From contig JAKVKU010000004.1 in assembly GCA_022484695.1 (NCBI GenBank), positions 124,001 to 188,000 of the forward strand: DNA of 64,000 nucleotides, written 5' to 3'. A program made the translations under genes and the position numbers. Shown one piece after another: positions 7,720-14,221 of the stretch (its first letter is position 1; each line of letters opens with the position of its first letter). This DNA comes from Lactobacillus sp. (GTDB taxonomy: Bacteria; Bacillota; Bacilli; Lactobacillales; Lactobacillaceae). The notes beneath the pieces were generated by a model. It did no database searches. It was given only the letters and a program-made list of their open reading frames with translations, and was not told where the DNA came from.

Positions 7720-8791
7720 TTTTGACCTCCTGAACGGGTTCATCCCAAATGCGCGTATCTGGTCCCTTCGAGACTAGGTGGTTGGGATTACCTGCGCGAT
7801 TAGCTTGATAGCCCTTTTTAATTGAATCAAAATTGGTCGTATCCCGAAAAGCGGGTTGTTGGTACAGGTCCCGGGCATAACGCCATAGATTTGGGAAATC
7901 AATTAGGCGATTGCGGTTGGTATGAAAAACCGGATAATAAGCGGCATCAAAGCGGGCTAAGGTTACATATAAGCGCACGTCAGAATCCGTTAATTGATCC
8001 CCGAAAAGATACCGTTGATGTGCCAAGCGAGCTTCCAACCAATCTAAGCGTTTGAATAACTTATCATAAGCCTTCTCATAAGCGGCTTGAGATTGGGCAA
8101 AGCCAGCTTGATAAACTGCATTGTTGACTTCATTGAATAAAATCACATTTAAAGCATCGATCTCTTCTCGGAGATTTTCTGGATATAAATCCGGGGCATC
8201 CGCTTTTTGGAAGGGTTTGAAAGCCACTTCAAACTGATTGGTCAAGGTATGATAATCATTGTTAACAACTTTACCCGTGGTGGTATCCACTAACGCCGGA
8301 ATAGTAGCCCGGCCATCATAGTCGGGGTCAGCAGCCACATAGGCCTCACCTAGATAATGAATCTCTAAAACTGGATCAATTTCATCAATATCTAACTTAA
8401 AGCTCCAACCCTCTTTGCCGCGAATGGGATAGACTTTACCGATACTAATGGCATCTTCTAAACCCAAGAGTTTGCGGACAATGGCAGCCCGGTGGGACCA
8501 GGGGCAAATTTCACCCCAAATTAGCCGGTAGCGACCATACTCTGGTTGCAATTCGTTTGCACCAGTACCAAATTTTTGTTTAAAGTGATTACCTTGCCGC
8601 TTAAAGGTCCCATCTGCTTGAATTTCATGTTGGGATTCACTGGTGGCTATTTTGCTATCAATAATTGCTTTTTGATACTGATCCACTTCCCGCTTAACGG
8701 CTTTACCTTGGTCAAAGTCCACCACACAAAAGGCGGTTTGATCGCTATCTTGATACTGCTTAGCCAATTTCTTCAAATCTGATTCACTCAT
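7712..8791 (-). CDS. Glutathionyl-hydroquinone-reductase-like GST (Xi/ECM4 type), first gene of sulfur operon
   Basis: 359 aa; TAAGGAGG RBS. The N-terminal 85 residues are an extension, then a thioredoxin-fold domain with active site 'ICPWSHRAAI' (Cys about residue 97), as in ECM4/YqjG glutathionyl-hydroquinone reductases, which use this Cys to pull glutathione from S-conjugates. 'GRATIPALVDTTTGKVVNND' is the cis-Pro loop. The all-helical C-terminal domain contains 'FAQSQAAYEKAYDKLF' and 'YLFGDQLTDSDVRLY'. First gene of an operon with an amino acid importer, acetyltransferase and deacylase, behind a Met/Cys-rich leader peptide and a terminator. A paralogue (9551) is divergently encoded. Inference: it cleaves or transfers a thiol group of an S-conjugate for sulfur supply. 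Thiol donor and substrate are unknown. Confidence 0.85.
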   Translation of the reverse strand: MSESDLKKLAKQYQDSDQTAFCVVDFDQGKAVKREVDQYQKAIIDSKIATSESQHEIQADGTFKRQGNHFKQKFGTGANELQPEYGRYRLIWGEICPWSHRAAIVRKLLGLEDAISIGKVYPIRGKEGWSFKLDIDEIDPVLEIHYLGEAYVAADPDYDGRATIPALVDTTTGKVVNNDYHTLTNQFEVAFKPFQKADAPDLYPENLREEIDALNVILFNEVNNAVYQAGFAQSQAAYEKAYDKLFKRLDWLEARLAHQRYLFGDQLTDSDVRLYVTLARFDAAYYPVFHTNRNRLIDFPNLWRYARDLYQQPAFRDTTNFDSIKKGYQANRAGNPNHLVSKGPDTRIWDEPVQEVKNV

Positions 8792-8811
8792 AAAATTGCC
8801 TCCTTAAGGCC

Positions 8812-8848
8812 AAAAAAGCACAGGCCATTGATATTTAGCCTGTGCTTT
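8812..8848 (-). terminator. Attenuator-like terminator between leader peptide and GST gene
   Basis: On the minus strand AAAGCACAGGC (8848-8838) pairs perfectly with GCCTGTGCTTT (8825-8815) around a 12-nt loop, followed by a run of T. It stands 60 bp after the leader ORF stop and just before the GST RBS, so transcripts must read through it to reach the operon. Confidence 0.88.
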
Positions 8849-8908
8849 GAAATAGTTTTAGATTGTAATTTTGAATAGCCCTTCACTTAGCCATAACCAC
8901 GTGAGGAT

Positions 8909-9028
8909 CTATGTTCGCAATCCGTCTGCTATTTGTCTGCACAAAACTAAGCCCATACCAGTACACATGTACATTGGCATCAGCATCATTGGCATCATAC
9001 AATTAGCAGTTGTTGGCGTTGCGAACAT
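8909..9028 (-). CDS. Met/Cys-rich leader peptide (39 aa)
   Basis: Too short to be listed by usual gene finders. ATG 9028 follows GAGGTGG with 7 nt spacing, and TAG ends at 8909. The peptide has nine Met and three Cys in 39 residues, including the run 'CMMPMMLMPMYMC' (residues 10-22). It is preceded by a good promoter (9073-9101) and followed by an intrinsic terminator before the GST operon. This is the arrangement of a transcription-attenuation leader: ribosome stalling at Met (or Cys) codons would change RNA folding. The ORF RNA itself can form a long stem: its first ten bases pair perfectly with its last ten coding bases, and CTGCTAATTGT (about codons 7-11) pairs with ACAAATAGCAG (about codons 31-34) with one mismatch, leaving the Met run in the loop. 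Antiterminator pairing is not obvious. Confidence 0.8.
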   Translation of the reverse strand: MFATPTTANCMMPMMLMPMYMCTGMGLVLCRQIADGLRT

Positions 9029-9072
9029 AAAATTTCCACCTCACTTGATTAGTGTTTTCTAAGATTGAGATT

Positions 9073-9101
9073 AGAATAACAGGCGTTATCCACAAAGTCA
9101 A
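9073..9101 (-). promoter_or_regulatory. Promoter of the leader peptide-GST operon
   Basis: Minus strand: -35 TTGACT (9101-9096), 17-bp spacer, -10 TATTCT (9078-9073). The transcript would start near 9066, about 38 nt before the leader ATG. Confidence 0.75.
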
Positions 9102-9205
9102 GTAAGTTGTTAAAAAAATAGCTAGTTATTTTTTCAGTAAGTAAAACCTGTTATAGTAGCTTTATGAATACACCAGGCTATTATTTTAATCAAAAATAAA
9201 AATAG

Positions 9206-9234
9206 TTGACAATTCTTGAATCACCGCGTATAAA
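9206..9234 (+). promoter_or_regulatory. Promoter of the T-box-GST transcript
   Basis: -35 TTGACA (9206-9211), 17-bp spacer, -10 TATAAA (9229-9234). It runs divergently from the leader peptide promoter 105 bp away. Confidence 0.85.
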
Positions 9235-9254
9235 TAAGCTTAATTAAATTTTAC

Positions 9255-9510
9255 ACACACATCGATGAGAAGAGTAGCACTAACTTTTTTAAAAGAGACC
9301 TGTTGGACCGCTGAAAGACAGGACTAAAGTCAGGGCGAAGATGAACTCAGAGTGTTGCAGTGGGTTTAACTGCTAACTGCACGGCGGGACGTCGTTATCA
9401 GCCATTGAGGTCATTTATGGATAGCTATAAATGACGGAAATGGGTGGTACCACGAGGTCCTTCGTCCCTAACTGAATTTAATTTTAGATTGAGTTGGGCG
9501 AAGGTTTTTT
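9255..9510 (+). promoter_or_regulatory. T-box leader, methionine (AUG) specifier, upstream of the second GST
   Basis: The 5' side of stem I has 'GAGAAGAGTAGCA' (AGTA motif). The 3' side has 'GAAGATGAACTCAGAG', which aligns with the T-box consensus gaag-NNN-a-CCUC-ggAG and puts ATG (9341-9343) in the specifier position. 'GGGTGGTACCACG' (9442-9454) is the antiterminator T-box, whose TGGT complements an ACCA tRNA end as in tRNA-Met. A terminator follows (CCTTCG...CGAAGG then TTTTTT, ending 9510). Uncharged tRNA-Met should allow readthrough into the GST gene at 9551. The T-box call is secure; the Met assignment rests on my hand alignment. Confidence 0.88.
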
Positions 9511-9550
9511 ATTTGTTAAATTTGGATATTTATACAGGAGGTAATGACAT

Positions 9551-10537
9551 ATGGCCGTTGAAACAGCTGAAGCATCTGCTAAAGAAATTGCAAAAAATGG
9601 ACATTTTTCAAGACAACATAATTTATTCACAACTCCTTTTGGTTCAAAACCTGGGGAATTACCTGTGGCAGCCGGTAAATACCGTTTGATTTGGAGTGCC
9701 GCCTGCCCCTGGGCAACACGCTCAGCAATTGTTTTGGATCTATTAGGCCTCACCGATGCCATCTCGATTGGCAAAGTCGCGCCTTTGCGACCAGTTGAAA
9801 AAAACGTGGACTGGGATTTCACCTTGGATCCTAACAACGTAGATCCGGTGCTAGGCATCCATTATCTTTCAGAAGCTTATTTAAAAGCTGATCCCACTTA
9901 TGACCTACGTCCCACCGTACCAGCAGTTATTGATATCGCCTCGGGTAAAGTTGTCAACAACGATTACTTCAAATTGACCAACTATTTTGAAGTCCAATGG
10001 CGTGATTTCCAAAAAACCGACGCCCCGGATTTATATCCAGAAGACCTACGCTCAGATATTGACGCGTTAAACCAAATTATTTTCACCGATGTAAACAATG
10101 GTGTTTATAAAGCTGGCTTCGCCCAATCCCAAGCTGCTTATGAAAAAGCCTATGACCAACTCTTTTATCGCTTAGATTGGCTAGAAGAACGCCTGGCGAC
10201 CCGCCGCTTCTTATTTGGCAATATTTTGACCGATAGCGATGTCCGGCTTTACACCACCTTGGCCCGTTTTGATGCCGCTTATTATGATAAATTCCGTTGC
10301 AATAAGAAACGGTTACGGGACTATGATCATCTTTGGAATTATGCCAAAGATTTATATAGCATCCCCGCCTTCAAAAAGAACACTGAATTTGAAGCCATCA
10401 AGATCCATTATCATGTTTCTGGCCATTTGTCCGGTACTAGTGCGACCTTTGCCCCGGTACCTAAAGGACCAGATGCAAGTGTTTGGGACACACCAAACGG
10501 TAGAAGCAAGTTTGGGGCCATTGAAAACTTTAAATAA
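9551..10537 (+). CDS. Glutathionyl-hydroquinone-reductase-like GST, T-box-controlled paralogue
   Basis: 328 aa; AGGAGGT 8 nt before ATG 9551. Paralogue of the GST at 7712 with a shorter N-terminus. Thioredoxin-fold active site 'ACPWATRSAI' keeps the Cys but replaces the His of the usual CPW-x-H-R by Thr. The shared core includes 'PVLGIHYLSEAYLKADP', 'GKVVNNDYFKLTNYFE', 'GFAQSQAAYEKAYD' and 'LFGNILTDSDVRLYTTLARFDAAYY'. Monocistronic: Met T-box upstream, strong terminator at 10557. Control by tRNA-Met charging links it to methionine or sulfur starvation rather than to quinone detoxification. The substrate is unknown. Confidence 0.86.
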   Translation: MAVETAEASAKEIAKNGHFSRQHNLFTTPFGSKPGELPVAAGKYRLIWSAACPWATRSAIVLDLLGLTDAISIGKVAPLRPVEKNVDWDFTLDPNNVDPVLGIHYLSEAYLKADPTYDLRPTVPAVIDIASGKVVNNDYFKLTNYFEVQWRDFQKTDAPDLYPEDLRSDIDALNQIIFTDVNNGVYKAGFAQSQAAYEKAYDQLFYRLDWLEERLATRRFLFGNILTDSDVRLYTTLARFDAAYYDKFRCNKKRLRDYDHLWNYAKDLYSIPAFKKNTEFEAIKIHYHVSGHLSGTSATFAPVPKGPDASVWDTPNGRSKFGAIENFK

Positions 10538-10556
10538 ATCGATGTAAGTTATAAAA

Positions 10557-10600
10557 ACAAGCTATAACAGGGTTTTTGGCCGGTTATAGCTTGCTTTTTT
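10557..10600 (+). terminator. Terminator after the second GST
   Basis: ACAAGCTATAAC pairs with GTTATAGCTTG around a 14-nt loop, followed by CTTTTTTG. Confidence 0.9.
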
Positions 10601-10672
10601 GTGTCACCTTTCAATTCTGTTAGGTCAGTACCCCTGGTTTTTATATATAATCGACTAAAGGGGGAATTGTTC

Positions 10673-11203
10673 ATGACACCAGCTCATCAATTAACCGCAA
10701 ACCAAAGGAAAGGCTCGGTCAAAGTCACAACTACAGCAACCAAGCTTCGCAACTGCACTGAAGCAACCCATTTCATGGCCACCACCATCAGTCAATTACA
10801 GGCGGCGACGAAGGGATATGATAACCCACGATTTCAAGCTATTTTCAAATACTTCGCCGTATGGGCCGCCACCAAGCAATCTGACTATTCTGCCGAACAG
10901 CTCTGTCGCATGCTGGCGATCAAGTCTGCCCGCTATGCCCGCTGGTATGGGGAATATGACATTCAAAATCTCGACTTGCCAGCACAAGACCTGGATCAAA
11001 TTTGGATCCAAGCTAATCGCGCTTATGGCCAGGCCTTTCAAGGGTTGCATCAAACCGTTCCCCGTTCCCCCATGGGCAAAGATCGTCAGCTTCAGCTCAT
11101 TCATGATCTGAGCCAGACATCAGATATTCCCATCTTATTCTTCTTGCTAATTGCTAGGATCAGCCCCAAAAATTATGCTTATTGGGTACATCATTACAGT
11201 TAG
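10673..11203 (+). CDS. Hypothetical protein with IS3-OrfB-like helix-turn-helix repeats
   Basis: 176 aa. Start at ATG 10673 after AAAGGGGGAA; the frame is open further upstream to 10601 without an RBS. No full-length family is recognised. Two segments resemble the small N-terminal DNA-binding module of IS3-family OrfB (pattern C-x2-L-x-I-x4-Y-x2-W): 'LCRMLAIKSARYARWY' (about residues 81-96) and 'FLLIARISPKNYAYW' near the C-terminus. There is no DDE integrase core. It shares this module with the neighbour at 11383, so the two may be a domesticated pair. A DNA-binding or regulatory role is a guess. Confidence 0.55.
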   Translation: MTPAHQLTANQRKGSVKVTTTATKLRNCTEATHFMATTISQLQAATKGYDNPRFQAIFKYFAVWAATKQSDYSAEQLCRMLAIKSARYARWYGEYDIQNLDLPAQDLDQIWIQANRAYGQAFQGLHQTVPRSPMGKDRQLQLIHDLSQTSDIPILFFLLIARISPKNYAYWVHHYS

Positions 11204-11258
11204 TCAGAAATGATTTCATTGAAAAATAACATATGTTTTTTATAGCCCCGATTTACTT

Positions 11259-11302
11259 AACCAGTCATACCTAGGCCATGCCTTGCTATGACTGGCTTTT
11301 TT
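11259..11302 (+). terminator. Terminator between the two IS3-HTH-like genes
   Basis: CCAGTCATA (11261-11269) pairs with TATGACTGG (11287-11295), followed by CTTTTTT. Confidence 0.85.
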
Positions 11303-11382
11303 GTGGTCAGCTATTATAACTATCCTAGAATTATCTTGCGAACAACCCATTGCCCTATAATAAGAACGAGGAGGTAAAGTCC

Positions 11383-12210
11383 ATGCCACGACACCGTTAC
11401 AAAAAAAGGCCCCTGAGTTTTCAACAATATGTGGCTATCGTCAGCAGTGCTTTGGCAACTAATCAATTAGCTGAAACCATTAGTCAAAAATATGAAATAC
11501 CTTTCACTTATTATCAAGAAATCATCGCCACCTACCGCCAGTTTGGCGCGGCCGGTCTAGCGGGGTATGTGCCGGCTTTTCAGCGTACCTTGGCAACTAG
11601 TGGCCCGGATTTTGATAAACTGCAACAACGGATCCAAGCTGCCGATAGCCTGCTGGAAAATCGGATTGCCCAGAACGCGCGCAGCGAAAAAATGAAAGCC
11701 CTTAGAAGGCGGGAACATCAGCAAAAACTAATCGCCGCCCAAACCATTCGGCAACAACGGACATATTACGAAGCTCAGCGGTATTTTACCAACCGCTTTC
11801 AGCGCTTAAGCATTCGTTTACATGAACCCCGGTACCCCAAATTTGTCCGGGAAATCAAGTGTTTAGCCATCTTAGGTACCCTGGAACAAACCAATTTTCC
11901 AGCGACGATGCTCTTTAAAATCGCCCACATTCGCCCGGCCAGCTACGACCAGTGGCTTGCCGCCCACGGTAGCTATCTAACTGGCGGTGCCCGTCAAATT
12001 GAACGCTTATTTATTGAGGCCGCTGATAGTTTCTACGCCGCAATTAATCGTGATCAAACCGCTATTCACAAAAGACTCCCCCGAAACAACAAACGTTTTA
12101 AAGCCATACAACAACTCACACTCATGACGAATTTACCGATGACTCTATTGTTCGTGATTGCCAATATCACCCCCGCTCAATATGCCGATTGGGCGGCCCA
12201 AGACCCTTAA
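11383..12210 (+). CDS. Hypothetical protein with IS3-OrfA-like HTH and two OrfB-like HTH repeats
   Basis: 275 aa; GAGGAGGT 7 nt before ATG 11383 (an in-frame TTG at 11350 precedes the RBS). Residues about 9-60 resemble the helix-turn-helix of IS150-group OrfA: 'SQKYEIPFTYYQEIIATYR' followed by 'GAAGLAGY'. A basic, probably coiled-coil stretch (residues about 95-135, rich in R, Q, E) follows. Then come two repeats of an L-x-I-A-x-I-x3-Y-x2-W module: 'FKIAHIRPASYDQWL' and 'FVIANITPAQYADWA'. The same module is in the upstream neighbour. No catalytic integrase domain is present, so it is not an active transposase. Own terminator at 12271. Function unknown; DNA binding is likely from the domains. 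Confidence 0.6.
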   Translation: MPRHRYKKRPLSFQQYVAIVSSALATNQLAETISQKYEIPFTYYQEIIATYRQFGAAGLAGYVPAFQRTLATSGPDFDKLQQRIQAADSLLENRIAQNARSEKMKALRRREHQQKLIAAQTIRQQRTYYEAQRYFTNRFQRLSIRLHEPRYPKFVREIKCLAILGTLEQTNFPATMLFKIAHIRPASYDQWLAAHGSYLTGGARQIERLFIEAADSFYAAINRDQTAIHKRLPRNNKRFKAIQQLTLMTNLPMTLLFVIANITPAQYADWAAQDP

Positions 12211-12270
12211 GCTGCAAAGCACCCTGGACAATCTATAGTTACCTGCTGCCATTAATCTGCCGACACCCCC

Positions 12271-12302
12271 AAAATCAGCTGCTAGACAAGCTGATTTTTT
12301 GT
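12271..12302 (+). terminator. Terminator after the IS3-HTH-like gene
   Basis: AAATCAGCT pairs with AGCTGATTT around an 8-nt loop, followed by TTTT. Confidence 0.85.
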
Positions 12303-12362
12303 TTGACTTCGATTTCAAATGCGTGTAATCTACAATGTAAATAGTTTCTTGAGAAACTATTT
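12303..12362 (+). promoter_or_regulatory. Promoter and palindromic operator of the MFS-MarR operon
   Basis: -35 TTGACT (12303-12308), 17-bp spacer, -10 TAATCT (12326-12331). A perfect 24-bp palindrome (12339-12362; arms AAATAGTTTCT/AGAAACTATTT with a TG centre) covers the expected transcription start. Its position suggests repression, probably by the MarR-type protein at 13601. Confidence 0.75.
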
Positions 12363-12404
12363 CAAGTTAACATACTGAAATTTTTTATTCAAAGGGCGGT
12401 AGAA

Positions 12405-13571
12405 ATGAAATATAAAATTCAAGCAATTGTATTAGTCATGATTGCCTTTATTTTAGGCTATAGCGAATTCATTATTATCGGAATCGTGTCTACCTTGGCC
12501 ACCGCCTTTAGCGTCAGCCCAGCGCAGGTCGGCTTATTAGTCACCGCCTTTGCCTTGGTATATGCCGTCTGTACGCCTTTCATCAATCTATGGATTGGCA
12601 AGCGCCGGTTACACTTGGTGTTACTACTATTAATGGGTATTTTCGTAGCTGGCAATTTAGCCACAGCCCTGGCCACGAGTTTTATAACCTTGGCCATTGC
12701 CCGGATCGTCACCGCAACTGTTTCTGGGGCAATTATCTCCGTGGCCATCACTTTTGGGGCCGCCGTGGCCCCCCGAGCTAAAAGGGCCCGGCTCATCGCT
12801 TGGATTTTTTCAGGCTTTAGCATTGCCAGCGTTTTTGGCGTCCCATTGGGAACTTGGATGAGTGGTCATTTAGGTTGGCGCAGTGTGTTTATTGTCATTA
12901 CCCTGTTAGCCCTTATGACCACCGGGCTTATGTACGGGTTGATGCCCCACAATATTAGCCAAGGGCAGGCCAAAAGTCTCCGGGACCAATTGGGTATCCT
13001 GAAAAACCGTCAAATTCAAATAGGTTTGACTTTACCCATGCTGAATTTAGCTGGTGTTTATACCTTTTATACATATCTAAGTCCAATCATCACGAAACAA
13101 CTGGGCCTACCCTTGGTTTGGTTAACCCCATTATTATTTTTATACGGGCTCATGTCCTTGTTCAGCAATTTAGGCAGTGGCCGTTTGGCTGAACAAAGTG
13201 GTCTGCGCCGCTTGCCTTGGGTTTTCATGATTCAAGGTCTCCTGTTGCTCACCCAACCACTGCTAGCCCAGTGGCCCATGGCAGGTGTATTGAATATGCT
13301 CATCATCGGTTTAAGTATGTATTTAATCAATGCCCCCATTCAAATGCATTTCATGGGGATCGCCGAACGCGACTATCCTCAAGCTATGGTGTTAGCCTCA
13401 TCTTTTAATTCGATATTCTCAAATGTGGGGATCGCCCTTGGTTCCGGTGTGGGCAGTGTTGCCTTCAAGCAGTTAGGCCTAAACTTTATCGGCCCAGTGG
13501 GCGCAATATTTGCATTAGGCGCCCTGTTAGCCGTCCGTAAACTCAATCAACTTTTGACCGTGACCCAATAA
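12405..13571 (+). CDS. MFS transporter, DHA1-type drug/sugar efflux family
   Basis: 388 aa with about 12 hydrophobic segments. The N-terminus 'ILGYSEFIIIGIVSTLA' and motif 'GVPLGTWMSGHLGWRSVF' (motif C-like region at the end of helix 5) place it in the AraJ/YdhP-type exporters. The usual D-R loop after helix 2 reads 'GKRRL' here. A paralogue is at 56040. It is co-transcribed with the MarR regulator 29 bp downstream behind a palindromic operator, the usual layout of a self-controlled efflux operon. The substrate cannot be predicted. Confidence 0.85.
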   Translation: MKYKIQAIVLVMIAFILGYSEFIIIGIVSTLATAFSVSPAQVGLLVTAFALVYAVCTPFINLWIGKRRLHLVLLLLMGIFVAGNLATALATSFITLAIARIVTATVSGAIISVAITFGAAVAPRAKRARLIAWIFSGFSIASVFGVPLGTWMSGHLGWRSVFIVITLLALMTTGLMYGLMPHNISQGQAKSLRDQLGILKNRQIQIGLTLPMLNLAGVYTFYTYLSPIITKQLGLPLVWLTPLLFLYGLMSLFSNLGSGRLAEQSGLRRLPWVFMIQGLLLLTQPLLAQWPMAGVLNMLIIGLSMYLINAPIQMHFMGIAERDYPQAMVLASSFNSIFSNVGIALGSGVGSVAFKQLGLNFIGPVGAIFALGALLAVRKLNQLLTVTQ

Positions 13572-13600
13572 GTTCCCAGACCCTTGGAGGTGTATAGCGC

Positions 13601-14074
13601 ATGACGATTGAAGATAATATACTAACGGCTTACCACCATCTGTTAATGTTAGATACGGATAAAGATAAGGAAAAACAATGGATCAGCAACCAACAGCCCC
13701 AAGCCGCCGGTTTATCAACCCTGCACTTTCATATTTTGTCCTATTTGGCCGCCCACCCCAACGTGTTAGCCAAGGCCATTTCCAATGACTTGAAAATTCT
13801 GCGGGGGACGCTGTCAAAACAATTGGCTCAACTCGAGCGTCGAAAAATGGTCACCCACTATAAAGACAGCAGTGATGCCCGGGGCAACCATTACACGTTA
13901 ACCCCTTTAGGATCAGCCATTGCCCAGACCCATAATCAACTCCTGGCTATGAAAAATCAAACCTTAAAAGCCCATTTGAAGGAATTTACCCCAGAAAACT
14001 TACAGATAATTGCCCGTTTCTTACAGCAAATCACCGCTGCGGAGGAAAATAATACTTACCCAACAAATAAGTAA
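13601..14074 (+). CDS. MarR family transcriptional regulator
   Basis: 157 aa; TTGGAGGTG RBS. Winged helix-turn-helix: 'LSTLHFHILSYLAAHP' (helix 2), 'LAKAISNDLKILRGTLSKQLAQLERRKMV' region (recognition helix, residues about 58-86) and wing 'DSSDARGNHYTLTPLG'. N- and C-terminal helices would form the dimer interface. It follows the MFS gene and probably binds the 24-bp palindrome at 12339. The usual role is a ligand-released repressor of the adjacent exporter. Confidence 0.9.
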   Translation: MTIEDNILTAYHHLLMLDTDKDKEKQWISNQQPQAAGLSTLHFHILSYLAAHPNVLAKAISNDLKILRGTLSKQLAQLERRKMVTHYKDSSDARGNHYTLTPLGSAIAQTHNQLLAMKNQTLKAHLKEFTPENLQIIARFLQQITAAEENNTYPTNK

Positions 14075-14103
14075 ATTCCCATAATTTTTGCATCAGTGAA
14101 TAC

Positions 14104-14205
14104 TAAAAAACGCCTTAACCGATTAGCCATCAACCTCAATCTATTCAAAATCATGTAGGGATAAGATAGATTGGATTTGATGGTTTTTTTGTTAAGACGT
14201 TTATA
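14104..14205. terminator. Compound bidirectional terminator between marR-like gene and glucarate operon
   Basis: Nested inverted repeats: outer AAACGxCTTAAC/GTTAAGxCGTTT and inner CCATCAA...ATCTAT/ATAGAT...TTGATGG followed by TTTTTTT. It serves the converging genes ending at 14074 and 14222. Confidence 0.8.
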
Positions 14206-14221
14206 AATTCATAATTCGGTT

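Noticed and set aside
8871-9062. 63-codon plus-strand frame across the leader region
   Set aside because: Antisense to the Met/Cys leader peptide; no RBS, and the minus-strand reading has promoter, RBS and terminator.
9484-9858. 124-codon minus-strand frame over the T-box terminator and GST start
   Set aside because: Shadow of the second GST gene and its leader.
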